64,000 nt of DNA from JAFGBI01 sp964454025 (GCA_964454025.1 CAYVRP010000018.1:30395-94394); one strand, 5' to 3'. Shown: positions 54,273 to 63,710, numbered from the stretch's first letter. Notes: a model not told the origin generated them from the letters alone. A program made the numbers and translations.

Positions 54273-56939
54273 ATGGATCACGCCTTCCATCGCCTCCAGG
54301 TCCTGTTCCCTGCGGACGACTTCGTGCTGCTGGCCGTGATCCTCGCCCTGCCGCTGCTGGGGGCGTTCGTGAACGGGGTGTTCGGCCGGCGCCTCGGCGA
54401 CCAGGCCGTGTCGCTCATGGGGATCGCGTCGGTGGCCGTCTCCTTCGTGGGCAGCCTCGTCACCTTCGTGCTCCTCACCGCCGCGGCCCACGCGGGCGGG
54501 GGGGGCGAGGGGTCCGCGGGTCGGGCGGTGTCCTTCGCCTGGACCGGGTGGGAGTGGCTGGCGCTCACGGGCCGCGGGGGGGTCCCGGTGCCGGTGTCGC
54601 TGGCGTTCACGGTCGACGCGCTGAGCGGCACCATGGCGCTGGTGGTGACGGGGGTGGGGCTGCTGATCCACGTCTACTCCACCCGGTACATGGCGGGCGA
54701 TCCGGGGTACTACCGCTTCTTCGCCTACCTCAACCTCTTCATCTTCTCGATGCTGGTGCTGGTGTTCGGCGCCAACCTGCCGATGCTGTTCGTCGGGTGG
54801 GAAGGGGTCGGGCTCTGCAGCTACCTGCTGATCGGCTTCTGGTTCGAGGATCGGGCCGCGGCGGCGGCCGGCAAGAAGGCGTTCATCACCAACCGGATCG
54901 GGGACTTCGGGCTCCTGGTGGCGATGGCCGTGCTCGTCTACTACGTCGGCAGCCTTGATTTTTCCGCGATCGAGGCGGCGCGGAGCCAGCTCCTTCAGGA
55001 CTACGTCTACTGGCCGCTCGGCGGCCGGCTGACCTGGCTCGACTGGATGGCGGAGCTGCCGGCCTGGTCGGGGCTGCCCTGGCTGCGGGACGCGGTGGCG
55101 ACCCCCCGGCACGCGACGGTCGCGACGGTGGTGGCGCTCAGCCTCTTCCTCGCCTGCGTCGGCAAGAGCGCGCAGCTCCCGCTGTACGTGTGGCTGCCGG
55201 ACGCCATGGCCGGCCCCCCCCCGGTCAGCGCGCTGATCCACGCGGCCACCATGGTCACCGCCGGCGTCTACCTGGTGTGCCGGATGGCGCCGGTGTTCGC
55301 GCTGACCCCGGCCGCGATGTTCTTCGTCGCCCTGGTGGGGGCGCTGACGGCCGTGTTCGCGGCGACGATCGCGCTGGTGCAGAACGACATCAAGAAGGTG
55401 CTCGCCTACTCGACCGTCAGCCAGCTCGGGATGATGTTTCTCGGGGTCGGCGTGGGCGCCTTCGCGGCGGGCTTCTATCACGTCGTCACCCACGCCTTCT
55501 TCAAGGCATGCCTCTTCCTCGGCGCCGGCTCGGTGATCCACGCCCTGCACGCGCGGATCCACCGGACCGACCAGGCCCAGGATCTGCGCCGGATGGGCGG
55601 GCTCCGGCGGTTCATGCCGCACACCCACTGGACCTTCCTGGCGAGCGTGCTCGCCATCGCGGGCTTCCCGCTCACGTCCGGGTTCTTCTCCAAGGACGAG
55701 ATCCTCTACCGCGCGTGGACCAGCCACGTCGCCGTGGCGACCTCCGACGGCCGGATCCCGGGCACCGTCTTGGCTATCACGCCCTGGCCCGAGTGGGGTC
55801 CGTCGCTCCTGTTCTGGCTCGGCGTGGTCGCCGCGGTGCTGACCGCCTTCTACATGGGCCGGCTCTACTTCGGCATCTTCTGGGGTGAGTTCCGCGGTTG
55901 GCGCCTCGGGCGCGCCGCCCCGGGGCGGCGCGGGGGGCGGGGCCTCGCGGGGCCGCCGCCGGCGGAGTCGCCCCTGGCGATGACCGTCCCCCTGATGATC
56001 CTGGGCGTGCTGGCGCTGGTGGCCGGCGCGCTGAACCCCCACCAGCTCGCCGTGGTGGTGCCCGGGCTGAGCTTCGCGCCCCTCGAGCACCTCCTCGCTC
56101 CGGTGTTCGCCCCCGCGCACGCGATCGGCGGCGTCGAGCTCATCGCCCATGGCGGCGCTCCGGGCGGCCTCGCGGCGGTGGCCATCGGGGTCAGCGTCGT
56201 CGCGGCGCTCGGCGGGCTGGGCGCCGCCTACTACGTGTATGCGATGCGGGGCGGGGAGCCTGCCCGGCGGCTCGCCGCGGCGGTGCCCGGCGCGCACCGC
56301 GCCCTCTCGCACAAGTACTGGATCGACGAGCTGTACGACGAGATCGTCGTCGGTCCGGTGGACACGATCGCGGACGCCGCGGTGTGGATCGATCGATGGC
56401 TGGTGGACGGGGTCATCGCCGGGTTCACGAGCGGGGTCGTGCGGGTGGTGGGGACCGTGCTCAGGCTCCTGCAGACCGGGCGCGTCCAGGTCTACGCGAG
56501 CGCGGTGGTGATCGGTCTTGCCGGTGTGGGGTGGTTCTTCGTGCGGCCACACGCCGCCGCCACCACCGCTCGGGACGACAGTGCCGGGACCTACCGGGTG
56601 ACGGCGGCCCCCGGCCTCGGCTACGGGTACCGCTGGGACACGAACGGGGACGGCGTGTGGGACGACGAAGCCTTCGGCGAGATACGCGACGTGCACTTCT
56701 CGCTCGAGCGTGATGCCCGGCGCACGGTGCGCCTGCAGGTGCAGAACGCCTTCGGGCTGCGCGCCACCCGGGAGTTCGCTTTCAGTCGTCCTCGCGTCGA
56801 TCGATCGCGGCCCGCGGGGGGGCGGAACACGGTGATCCAGATCGACGAGAGCGGGCGCGCGCGGACGGTGACCCTGCCCGACGGGCGCAAGATCGAGGTC
56901 GACGGGCGCCCCCCGCCCGCGCCGGAGGCGACGCCGTGA
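54273..56939 (+). CDS. nuoL: NADH-quinone oxidoreductase subunit L with C-terminal PKD-like tail
   Basis: An 888-residue antiporter-like pumping subunit, against about 610-700 in most bacteria. Residues 1-500 carry the usual core: GWEGVGLCSYLLIGFWFEDR with the key glutamate, then AAAAAGKKAFITNRIGDFGL, then PLYVWLPDAMAGPPPVSALI followed by HAATMVTAGVYLV, and the pumping lysine region VQNDIKKVLAYSTVSQLG. The long C-terminal lateral helix region and last membrane helix (VYASAVVIGLAGVGWFFV) end near residue 760. Beyond that lies an extra 115-residue soluble tail (from residue 774) with GYGYRWDTNGDGVWDDEAFG and RTVRLQVQNAFGLRATREFA, the pattern of a PKD (Ig-like) domain, then a Thr/Arg-rich end. 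I do not know this tail in standard NuoL. The stop overlaps the nuoM GTG by four bases. Confidence 0.95.
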   Translation: MDHAFHRLQVLFPADDFVLLAVILALPLLGAFVNGVFGRRLGDQAVSLMGIASVAVSFVGSLVTFVLLTAAAHAGGGGEGSAGRAVSFAWTGWEWLALTGRGGVPVPVSLAFTVDALSGTMALVVTGVGLLIHVYSTRYMAGDPGYYRFFAYLNLFIFSMLVLVFGANLPMLFVGWEGVGLCSYLLIGFWFEDRAAAAAGKKAFITNRIGDFGLLVAMAVLVYYVGSLDFSAIEAARSQLLQDYVYWPLGGRLTWLDWMAELPAWSGLPWLRDAVATPRHATVATVVALSLFLACVGKSAQLPLYVWLPDAMAGPPPVSALIHAATMVTAGVYLVCRMAPVFALTPAAMFFVALVGALTAVFAATIALVQNDIKKVLAYSTVSQLGMMFLGVGVGAFAAGFYHVVTHAFFKACLFLGAGSVIHALHARIHRTDQAQDLRRMGGLRRFMPHTHWTFLASVLAIAGFPLTSGFFSKDEILYRAWTSHVAVATSDGRIPGTVLAITPWPEWGPSLLFWLGVVAAVLTAFYMGRLYFGIFWGEFRGWRLGRAAPGRRGGRGLAGPPPAESPLAMTVPLMILGVLALVAGALNPHQLAVVVPGLSFAPLEHLLAPVFAPAHAIGGVELIAHGGAPGGLAAVAIGVSVVAALGGLGAAYYVYAMRGGEPARRLAAAVPGAHRALSHKYWIDELYDEIVVGPVDTIADAAVWIDRWLVDGVIAGFTSGVVRVVGTVLRLLQTGRVQVYASAVVIGLAGVGWFFVRPHAAATTARDDSAGTYRVTAAPGLGYGYRWDTNGDGVWDDEAFGEIRDVHFSLERDARRTVRLQVQNAFGLRATREFAFSRPRVDRSRPAGGRNTVIQIDESGRARTVTLPDGRKIEVDGRPPPAPEATP

Positions 56940-58786
56940 CCCCGCTCGGCAGCGCTCTGATCGGGCTGTGGCCCTTCGTCGCCGCCTTCGTCGTCGGCTG
57001 GCTCCTGCCCGCGCGTCAGGGCCGCCTCGAGCGCCTCGGCGTCGCCATCACCGCCGTGCTCGGGGTCGCCTTCGTGGTCGGGCTCTGGCCGCCCGGGCCG
57101 GGCGCCGCGCCCGCCGAGGCTCCCCCCGCCGAGTGGCCGCACCTGCTGAACCTGCTCGTCTTCCTGCCCCTCGTCGGGTCCGTGGCCGTGCTCTTCGTCC
57201 CGCGTCAGGCGCCGCGGGTCCTGCGGGCGCTGACGCTCGGCGTGCTCGGCGTGGAAGGGGTCGCGTCGCTGCTGCTCCTCAGCGTGCCGATGACCGTGGG
57301 CTGGCACTTCCAGTACGTGCGGGAGTGGCTGCCGGCCTACGGGATCCGCTACCACGTCGCGGTCGACGGGATCAGCCTGTGGTTGGTCCTGCTCACCACG
57401 TTGACGACGCCCATCGCCGCCACCGTGAGCTTCGGATCCATCCGGCGGCGCACCAAGGAGCTCTGCTTCGCGCTGCTGCTCCTGCAGGGGGCCATGCTCG
57501 GCGCGTTCGTCGCCCTCGATCTGTTCCTCTTCTACGTGTTCTGGGAGCTCCTGCTGGTGCCGATGTTCATCATCATCGGCGTGTGGGGCGGGGTGGAGCG
57601 GATCCGGGCTTCGTACAAGTTCTTCCTCTACACCATGGCTGGCAGCGTGCTCATGCTCGCCGCCATCCTGTACCTCGCCTGGGCGCACGCCGACGTGGCG
57701 GGCTACGTGACCTTCGACTACCTCGCCCTGAGTCGCCTCAGCCTGCCGCGCACGGCGGCGACGCTGTGCTTCTTCGGGTTCCTGCTCGCCTTCATCGTGA
57801 AGGTGCCCATGTTCCCCCTGCACACCTGGCTGCCCGACGCGCACGTCGAGGCGCCGACCGGGGGCTCGATCATCCTGGCGGCGGTGCTGCTTAAGCTCGG
57901 GACCTACGGCTACCTCCGGTTCTGCATGGGCATGTTCGGCGGCGCCGCCTGGGGCGCGGGGGCGACCCTGGCTGGCGTCGCCATCGGGCTCGGCATCCTC
58001 TACGGCGCGCTCGTCGCCTGGAAGCAGGCGGACATCAAGCGGCTGGTCGCCTACTCGTCGGTGGCGCACATGGGGTTCGCCATGCTCGGCCTGTTCTCCG
58101 GGACACGGGCGGGCGTCGAGGGGTCGCTGCTCACCATGGTCAACCACGGGATCTCGACCGGCGCGCTCTTCCTCCTGGTCGGCGTGATCTACGACCGGCG
58201 GCACACCCGCGAGGTGCGGGAGCTCGGCGGGCTCGCCAAGGTGATGCCCGTGTACGCGACCGTGTTCGTCATCGTGACCCTGGCCAGCATCGGGGTGCCG
58301 GGCACCAACGGCTTCGTCGGCGAGCTGATGGTGATCACCGGGACCTACGTCTCGCAGTCGCTCGGTGGGTTCGCCAAGGTGCAGGCGATCCTGGCGGCGC
58401 TCGGCGTGATCCTGGCGGCCGTGTACATGCTCTCGGTCGTCGAGCGGGCGTTCTTCGGCCCCCTGGAGAACCCCCACAACCGCCACCTGCCCGACCTTAG
58501 CCCGCGGGAAACCATGGCGATCGCGCCCCTGGTGGTGCTCGTGTTCGTGATCGGTCTGTTCCCCAACCTGCTCCTCGGCCGCATGCGGCCGAGCGTGGAC
58601 GCCCTGCTCGACGCCTACACCGAGAGCTGGCGGGCGCACGTCGACATGCCCGAGGGTGGGCGTGCGCGGCTGCGTCCCCGCCCGCCCGGGGCGCTGGGCA
58701 GCGGCTACCCGGAGCCGCCGCCGGCGGCAGGGGGCGAGGCGGGCGTCGTGTCGGCGCGGCTCGAGGCCGGGGAGGAGGGGCGATGA
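56936..58786 (+). CDS. nuoM: NADH-quinone oxidoreductase subunit M
   Basis: A 616-residue antiporter-like pumping subunit, about 100 longer than usual, from GTG 56936 overlapping nuoL. The core has the conserved DLFLFYVFWELLLVPMFIII with the membrane glutamate, RASYKFFLYTMAGSVLML, FPLHTWLPDAHVEAPTGGSI and the second charged site KQADIKRLVAYSSVAHMGFA. The extra length is an N-terminal Pro/Ala-rich loop (about 50-65) and a hydrophilic C-terminal tail (HVDMPEGGRARLRPRPPGAL to the end). The start of nuoN overlaps its stop (ATGA). Confidence 0.96.
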   Translation: MTPLGSALIGLWPFVAAFVVGWLLPARQGRLERLGVAITAVLGVAFVVGLWPPGPGAAPAEAPPAEWPHLLNLLVFLPLVGSVAVLFVPRQAPRVLRALTLGVLGVEGVASLLLLSVPMTVGWHFQYVREWLPAYGIRYHVAVDGISLWLVLLTTLTTPIAATVSFGSIRRRTKELCFALLLLQGAMLGAFVALDLFLFYVFWELLLVPMFIIIGVWGGVERIRASYKFFLYTMAGSVLMLAAILYLAWAHADVAGYVTFDYLALSRLSLPRTAATLCFFGFLLAFIVKVPMFPLHTWLPDAHVEAPTGGSIILAAVLLKLGTYGYLRFCMGMFGGAAWGAGATLAGVAIGLGILYGALVAWKQADIKRLVAYSSVAHMGFAMLGLFSGTRAGVEGSLLTMVNHGISTGALFLLVGVIYDRRHTREVRELGGLAKVMPVYATVFVIVTLASIGVPGTNGFVGELMVITGTYVSQSLGGFAKVQAILAALGVILAAVYMLSVVERAFFGPLENPHNRHLPDLSPRETMAIAPLVVLVFVIGLFPNLLLGRMRPSVDALLDAYTESWRAHVDMPEGGRARLRPRPPGALGSGYPEPPPAAGGEAGVVSARLEAGEEGR

Positions 58787-60342
58787 GCGCCTGGCTCCCA
58801 GCGCTGTGCGCGGCGTCCCCGCTGATCGTGGTCGGGGTCGGCGCCCTGCTCCTGATGCTGGCCGAGGCGCTCGGCCGCCCGGCGCCGCGGCCCGAGGACG
58901 ACGGCGTCACCGTCACCGACGTCGGCTCGGGGCGGGCGGGGGAGCTCGCCGTCGGCAGCGCGGTGACCCTGTTCGCGGGTGGCGTCTTCGCGCTGGCGCT
59001 GTGGCTGGTCGGGCCCGAGGCGTTGCCCGGCGCCGCCCGGCTCGCGCCGTACCTGCTCATCGACCGCTTCTTCGCGCTCCTCGCGGCGGTGCTCTGCCTC
59101 GGCGGCGGGCTCGCGGCGCTGCTCGGCGGCGGGTACCTCGCGGAGCACGAGATCGATCGCAGTGAGTTCTTCCCGCTCCTCGTGCTCTCGACCCTCGGCG
59201 CCATGGCCCTCGCAGGAGCCGGGGATCTGCTCACGCTCTTCGTGGCGCTGGAGACGATGTCGGTGGGCGTCTACGCCATGATCGGCCTCAGGCGCACGCC
59301 GCGCGCGATCGAAGCCTCGCTGAAATACTTCCTGCTCGGCGGCTTCGCCAGCGCGATGATGCTCTTCGGGGCCGCCCTGCTCTACGGCGCCACGGGGCAC
59401 ACCGATCTCGGCGGGATCGGCGCCGCGGTGCGCACCGCCGGCGCGACCGGCGCGGCGGTTCCGGCCTCGCTGGTGCTGCTGGCGATGTCGCTCCTGATCG
59501 TGGGGCTCGGGTTCAAGGTGGCGGCGGTGCCCTTCCACATGTGGACGCCCGACGCCTACGAGGGCGCGCCGACCCCGACGACGACGTTCATGGCCGTGGT
59601 CGTCAAGGGCGCTGCCTTCGCGACCCTGCTGCGGGTCCTGCTCGGCGCCTTCGGCGACGACCGCCTCCTGAGCTGGGGGACCGGCTGGCCGCCGGCGTTG
59701 GCCGCGCTCTCGGTGCTGACCATGACCGTGGCGAACCTCATCGCGGGGCGCCAGGAGTCCGTCAAACGCATGCTCGCCTACTCCTCCATCGCGCACGCGG
59801 GGTACCTGCTCGTCGGCGTCGTGGCGGTGATCCGGTCGTCGGCGGCGGAGGCCAGCGTGCTCGTGTACCTCCTGGCCTACACCGTCTCCACGGTGGGTGC
59901 CTTCGGGGCGCTGATCCTGTGCGGGCGACGCGGGGCGGAGGCGGTTTCGTATGAGGACCTGGCCGGCCTCGGGCGCCGCCACCCCGCCGTCGCGCTGGTC
60001 TTCTCGGTTTTTCTGCTGTCGCTGGCGGGGATCCCGCCCACCGCCGGGTTCTTCGGGAAGCTCGCCGTGTTCCAGGCGGCGATCGACGCGGAGCTCTACG
60101 CGCTCGCGATCATCGGCCTGTTGAACAGCCTCCTCGGCGCGTACTACTACCTGCGCGTGCTGGTCTACCTCTACATGCGGGAGCCCGCGCCGGCCGCGCC
60201 GCGGGCCGCGCCCCTACGCTCCGGATCGGTCGCGGTGGCGCTCGGCATCGCCGCGTTCCTGGTCCTGTGGTGGGGGATCTTCCCGCTCTCCTTCGGGACC
60301 GACGTGACGGCGGCGCCGGCCGCCGTGTCCGTCGCGCCCTGA
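58783..60342 (+). CDS. nuoN: NADH-quinone oxidoreductase subunit N
   Basis: A 519-residue antiporter-like pumping subunit from ATG 58783, overlapping nuoM. It has the expected LLTLFVALETMSVGVYAMIG with the glutamate, IEASLKYFLLGGFASAMMLF, VPFHMWTPDAYEGAPTPTTT and ESVKRMLAYSSIAHAGYLLV, together with the late GIPPTAGFFGKLAVFQAAID. It is the last gene of the run. The following gene (60384) is on the other strand and its stop is only 41 bases away. Confidence 0.96.
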   Translation: MSAWLPALCAASPLIVVGVGALLLMLAEALGRPAPRPEDDGVTVTDVGSGRAGELAVGSAVTLFAGGVFALALWLVGPEALPGAARLAPYLLIDRFFALLAAVLCLGGGLAALLGGGYLAEHEIDRSEFFPLLVLSTLGAMALAGAGDLLTLFVALETMSVGVYAMIGLRRTPRAIEASLKYFLLGGFASAMMLFGAALLYGATGHTDLGGIGAAVRTAGATGAAVPASLVLLAMSLLIVGLGFKVAAVPFHMWTPDAYEGAPTPTTTFMAVVVKGAAFATLLRVLLGAFGDDRLLSWGTGWPPALAALSVLTMTVANLIAGRQESVKRMLAYSSIAHAGYLLVGVVAVIRSSAAEASVLVYLLAYTVSTVGAFGALILCGRRGAEAVSYEDLAGLGRRHPAVALVFSVFLLSLAGIPPTAGFFGKLAVFQAAIDAELYALAIIGLLNSLLGAYYYLRVLVYLYMREPAPAAPRAAPLRSGSVAVALGIAAFLVLWWGIFPLSFGTDVTAAPAAVSVAP

Positions 60343-60383
60343 CCCGGCCGGGCCGGGGTGGCGCCCGCGCCGCGCGGCGGGGA

Positions 60384-60992
60384 TCAGTCCTGGACGCTCG
60401 GCCTCGCCTTCACGCGCGCGAGCCAGTCCTGCATCCGCGAGGCGTCGACGGGCAGCGCGCAGCCGCAGTCCTCGCCGTGCTCGATGGCGACGAAGGCCGT
60501 GATGTCGGCCACCGTGAAGTTCGTGCCCGCGAGCCAGGCGTGGTGCTCGAGGAGGGCGTCGAACAGGCGGGCCGCGCGCGTGAAGCGCGCTCGCACCGCC
60601 GCCGCGAGCGAGGGGCTCTGCTCGAGGTGGTCGCGGAACTCGGGCGACGTGTGCTCGGTAGCGATCAGGGCGGCGTCGAGCAGTCCATGCTCGGCGATGG
60701 ACGTGATCTCGCGCGTGACGGCGCGCGTCCAAGCGTCGCCGCCGATCAGGGGCGGGGAGGGGTGGAGCTCCTCCAGGTACTCGATGATGGCGTCCGGCTC
60801 GCTCAAGGTACGCCCGTCGTCGAGCTCGAGCACGGGCACCGCCGCCATCGGGTGCCGCGCGAGGACGTCGCGGGCGCGGTGGCGGTTGCCCGGGGTGCTG
60901 ACCGTGACCGTGTCGAGGTCGAGCCGCTTCTCGGCCAGGTAGATGGCGACCTTGCGCGGGTTGGGTGCGCCGCTGAACGTGTAGAGCTTCAC
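60384..60992 (-). CDS. Glutathione S-transferase family protein
   Basis: A 202-residue cytosolic transferase from GTG 60992; the frame beyond that is antisense to mvaA. The N-terminal thioredoxin-like half begins MKLYTFSGAPNPRKVAIYLA and contains HPMAAVPVLELDDGRTLSEP, with the cis-proline and the glutathione-contacting Glu/Ser in 'LSEPDAI'. The helical C-terminal half has HHAWLAGTNFTVADITAFVA, the N-capping motif of the family, and a two-cysteine HGEDCGCALP. It can conjugate or reduce electrophiles with glutathione. The substrate is not predictable. It is divergent from the mvaA gene. Confidence 0.93.
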   Translation of the reverse strand: MKLYTFSGAPNPRKVAIYLAEKRLDLDTVTVSTPGNRHRARDVLARHPMAAVPVLELDDGRTLSEPDAIIEYLEELHPSPPLIGGDAWTRAVTREITSIAEHGLLDAALIATEHTSPEFRDHLEQSPSLAAAVRARFTRAARLFDALLEHHAWLAGTNFTVADITAFVAIEHGEDCGCALPVDASRMQDWLARVKARPSVQD

Positions 60993-61085
60993 GGTGCCCT
61001 CTCGTGCTCCAAAATAACCGATCCGGTGGCGGAACCGGCGCGAAATCGCGCAGGCGCTCCGCCGGGCTGTGGTACGACGGGGCCC

Positions 61086-62375
61086 ATGAAGGAGTCGCGG
61101 ATCCCAGGCTTTTTCGAGCTGGGCATCGCCGAGCGCCGGGCGAAGGTCGCGGCGTGGGCCGGCGTGCCGCTCGCCGAGCTGACGTCCGCCGTCGAGGCAG
61201 GAGGGCTCGATCCGGCAGCGGCGGACAATGTCGCCGAGAACGTAATCGGGACCTATTCGCTCCCGTTCGGTATTGCCCTGAACTTCCGGGTCAACGGGGT
61301 GGACCGCCTGGTCCCGATGGTCGTCGAGGAGCCGAGCGTCATCGCCGCGGCCTCGAACGCCGCCCGCATGGCGCGGGCGGGAGGGGGCTTCTTCGCCGAG
61401 CAGGCCGAAGCGCGAATGATCGGTCAGATCGAGGTCCGTGACGTCGCTGACGTCGAGCACGCGACGGCCGCGCTCGAGGGAGCGCGGGCCGAGCTGCTCG
61501 CGCTCGCGGCCGCGGCGGCGCCGGGGCTCGCCCCCTACGGCGGGGGGCCGCGCGACATAGAGGTCCGCGATCTCGGCCGCGGGCGCCTGGTCGTCCACGT
61601 CCTGGTCGATTGCCGGGACGCCATGGGGGCGAACATGGTCAACACCATCGCCGAGGCGCTGGGGCCCCGGGTGGCCGAGCGCGCGGGGGGGGGGCGCGGC
61701 CTCCGGATCCTGTCCAACCTCGCGGATCGGCGGCGGGTGCGGGTGAGCTGCCGGGTGCCAGCGACGGCGCTGCCGCGGCGCGGCGTGGAGGACGGCGCCG
61801 CGGAGCGGGGGCTCGAGATCGTCGCGGCCATGGAGCGGGCGTCGCGCTTTGCGGAGGTCGATCCGTACCGGGCTGCCACCCACAACAAGGGGATCATGAA
61901 CGGCATCGACGCGGTGGTCATCGCGACCGGCAACGACTGGCGAGCCGTCGAGGCCGGCGCCCACGCCTTCGCGGCGCGCCGCGGACGCTACCAGCCGCTC
62001 GCCACCTGGCGGCGCGATGGGGACGCCGTGGTCGGGGTGCTGGAGCTGCCGATGGCGCTGGGGACCGTGGGCGGGACGCTCCGGGTCCACCCCGGGGCCC
62101 GCGCGGCGCTGGAGCTGCTCGGCGTCACCTCGGCGCAGGATCTGGCCTTCACGGTCGCCGCGGCGGGGCTCGCCTCGAACCTCGCGGCGGTGAGGGCGCT
62201 GGCCACCGAAGGCATCCAGCGCGGTCACATGGCGCTCCACGCGCGCTCGGTCGCCGCGACGGTAGGGGCCACTGGCGTCGAGCTGGATCAGGTGGTGGAG
62301 CGGCTGGTGCGTGGTGGCGTCGTCACCCTGGAAGCGGCGGCGCGGGCACTTGCCGACCTGCGGGACGGGCGCTGA
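61086..62375 (+). CDS. mvaA: Class II hydroxymethylglutaryl-CoA reductase
   Basis: A 429-residue enzyme from ATG 61086 that interconverts HMG-CoA and mevalonate. The class II pattern is clear: ENVIGTYSLPFGIALNFRVN near residue 51, catalytic glutamate in VVEEPSVIAAASNAA (about 82), DAMGANMVNTIAE in the nucleotide domain, the catalytic lysine in THNKGIMNGIDAV, GTVGGTLRVHPGA, and the late histidine in ATEGIQRGHMALHARS. Class II enzymes such as that of Pseudomonas mevalonii are often NADH-linked and degradative, but in bacteria with a mevalonate pathway they can be biosynthetic. No other mevalonate gene is in the window, so direction and role are open. Confidence 0.95.
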   Translation: MKESRIPGFFELGIAERRAKVAAWAGVPLAELTSAVEAGGLDPAAADNVAENVIGTYSLPFGIALNFRVNGVDRLVPMVVEEPSVIAAASNAARMARAGGGFFAEQAEARMIGQIEVRDVADVEHATAALEGARAELLALAAAAAPGLAPYGGGPRDIEVRDLGRGRLVVHVLVDCRDAMGANMVNTIAEALGPRVAERAGGGRGLRILSNLADRRRVRVSCRVPATALPRRGVEDGAAERGLEIVAAMERASRFAEVDPYRAATHNKGIMNGIDAVVIATGNDWRAVEAGAHAFAARRGRYQPLATWRRDGDAVVGVLELPMALGTVGGTLRVHPGARAALELLGVTSAQDLAFTVAAAGLASNLAAVRALATEGIQRGHMALHARSVAATVGATGVELDQVVERLVRGGVVTLEAAARALADLRDGR

Positions 62376-62483
62376 GGTCGCGAGCGGTGGCGCGCTCACG
62401 TGGCGGAGGACGCCCCGAGGGGATCCCCGTGACCGCCGGCGTCGCCGCGGTGGCCGGCCTCGTCCGGGGTCGTTCCGGGTAGA

Positions 62484-63710
62484 ATGCCGCGGATGTCGGG
62501 CTTCGATCTCGTGACGCCGCGCCGCTCGCCGGCTCCGGGTCAGCGCCGGGATTCGAGGCGAGAGCGGCGTGCCCCGCGGCGCGCTCCGCGAACAAACCCG
62601 AGAGTGGCGCTGGTCGTCGCCGGGCTCCTGAGTTGGGGCTGCGCGGCGCCGAACCGGGGCGTGGCGCGGCGGGTCGAGGGGGTAACCGTGGTCACGCGCC
62701 GTGTCGACGAGCGGGCGCTCGCCGCCTACGCGCGGGCGCGAGGCGCCGACGCGCGAGGCGCGCGGGCCGAGGCGCTCGCCGAGTATGCGCGCGTGCTCGA
62801 GCTCGACCCTGACAGCGGTGAGGCCTGGACGCGGATCGGCGCGCTGCGTTGCGAGAGCGACCTCGAGGGCGCGCGCGCCGCGTTCGAGCGGGCCGAGGCG
62901 CTCCAGCCCGGCGCCGGTCCCTTGCTGCGCGCGCGCGCCGAGTGCGCGCTCGCGCGTGGCGACGCCGCGGGGGCGCTCGGCGACGCTCGCCGCGCGGTCG
63001 CGGTTGAGCCCGACTCGATCGAGGGGACGCTGATCTACGCACGCGCTCTGGAGCTCGGCGGTGATCCGGGGACGGCCAGCCGCTGGCTCGAGGCCCTGGT
63101 CCTCCGCGAGCCCTCGGCGCGCGCGGCGTGGGCCGCGCTCGAGGCACTGGCGTCCCGCCGGGGGGACGCTGCTCTGGCGCGGAGCGCCGCCGCGCGCGGC
63201 GCGCGGGTGAGCATGGCGCCGCCACCGGTCGCGGCGCGGGCTCGGGCACGCGCCGCGCTCGACGAGGCCCTGGTGGCGTACGAGCTGGACCGCGCGCGGG
63301 CCGTCGCGGCGCGCGCCGGCGTCCCCGAGGCCGTCGTCGCGCTGCGCGCGGCGGCGCTCGGGCGCCCGGAGCTCGCGGCGGACGCGGCCGAGCTGGCGCG
63401 GGCCGCGGACCCGAGCGACGCCGACGCCTGGATCGCCGCCGTCGTCGCGGCCTCGCTCCTCAGCGACCGCGGGGCGCTGGAGGCGCTGGCGGGGGGACCC
63501 GCGGGGGACGCCTCCCGCCCGGCCCCGCTGGCGGTCGCGTTGCTCGCCGAGCTGCTCGCGCGAGAGGTCGGGCCAGACGCTGCTCGGGCGTGGCTGTCCG
63601 CGCAGGGGTCGCTCGAGGTGGGCGAGGATCCCCTGGCCCGGTCGGTGCTCGAGCGGGTGGCGGCGCCGTTCGGGGCGGCCGGGGCCGCGGCGGCGCCGAC
63701 GACGCGGTAG
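62484..63710 (+). CDS. TPR-rich lipoprotein
   Basis: A 408-residue protein. The start is uncertain: ATG 62484 and ATG 62493 both give an unusually long Arg-rich N-region before the hydrophobic core and lipobox LLSWGC, and a GTG near 62604 would give a very short one. The mature protein is a chain of Ala/Arg-rich helices with tetratricopeptide spacing (ALAEYARVLELDPDSGEAWT, then LEGARAAFERAEALQPGAGP, then AGALGDARRAVAVEPDSIEG). It resembles the lipoproteins at 887-2467 and 18686-20020 in style. It is probably a periplasmic or outer-membrane scaffold. The 290 bases after its stop to the window end hold no gene I can support. Confidence 0.8.
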   Translation: MPRMSGFDLVTPRRSPAPGQRRDSRRERRAPRRAPRTNPRVALVVAGLLSWGCAAPNRGVARRVEGVTVVTRRVDERALAAYARARGADARGARAEALAEYARVLELDPDSGEAWTRIGALRCESDLEGARAAFERAEALQPGAGPLLRARAECALARGDAAGALGDARRAVAVEPDSIEGTLIYARALELGGDPGTASRWLEALVLREPSARAAWAALEALASRRGDAALARSAAARGARVSMAPPPVAARARARAALDEALVAYELDRARAVAARAGVPEAVVALRAAALGRPELAADAAELARAADPSDADAWIAAVVAASLLSDRGALEALAGGPAGDASRPAPLAVALLAELLAREVGPDAARAWLSAQGSLEVGEDPLARSVLERVAAPFGAAGAAAAPTTR

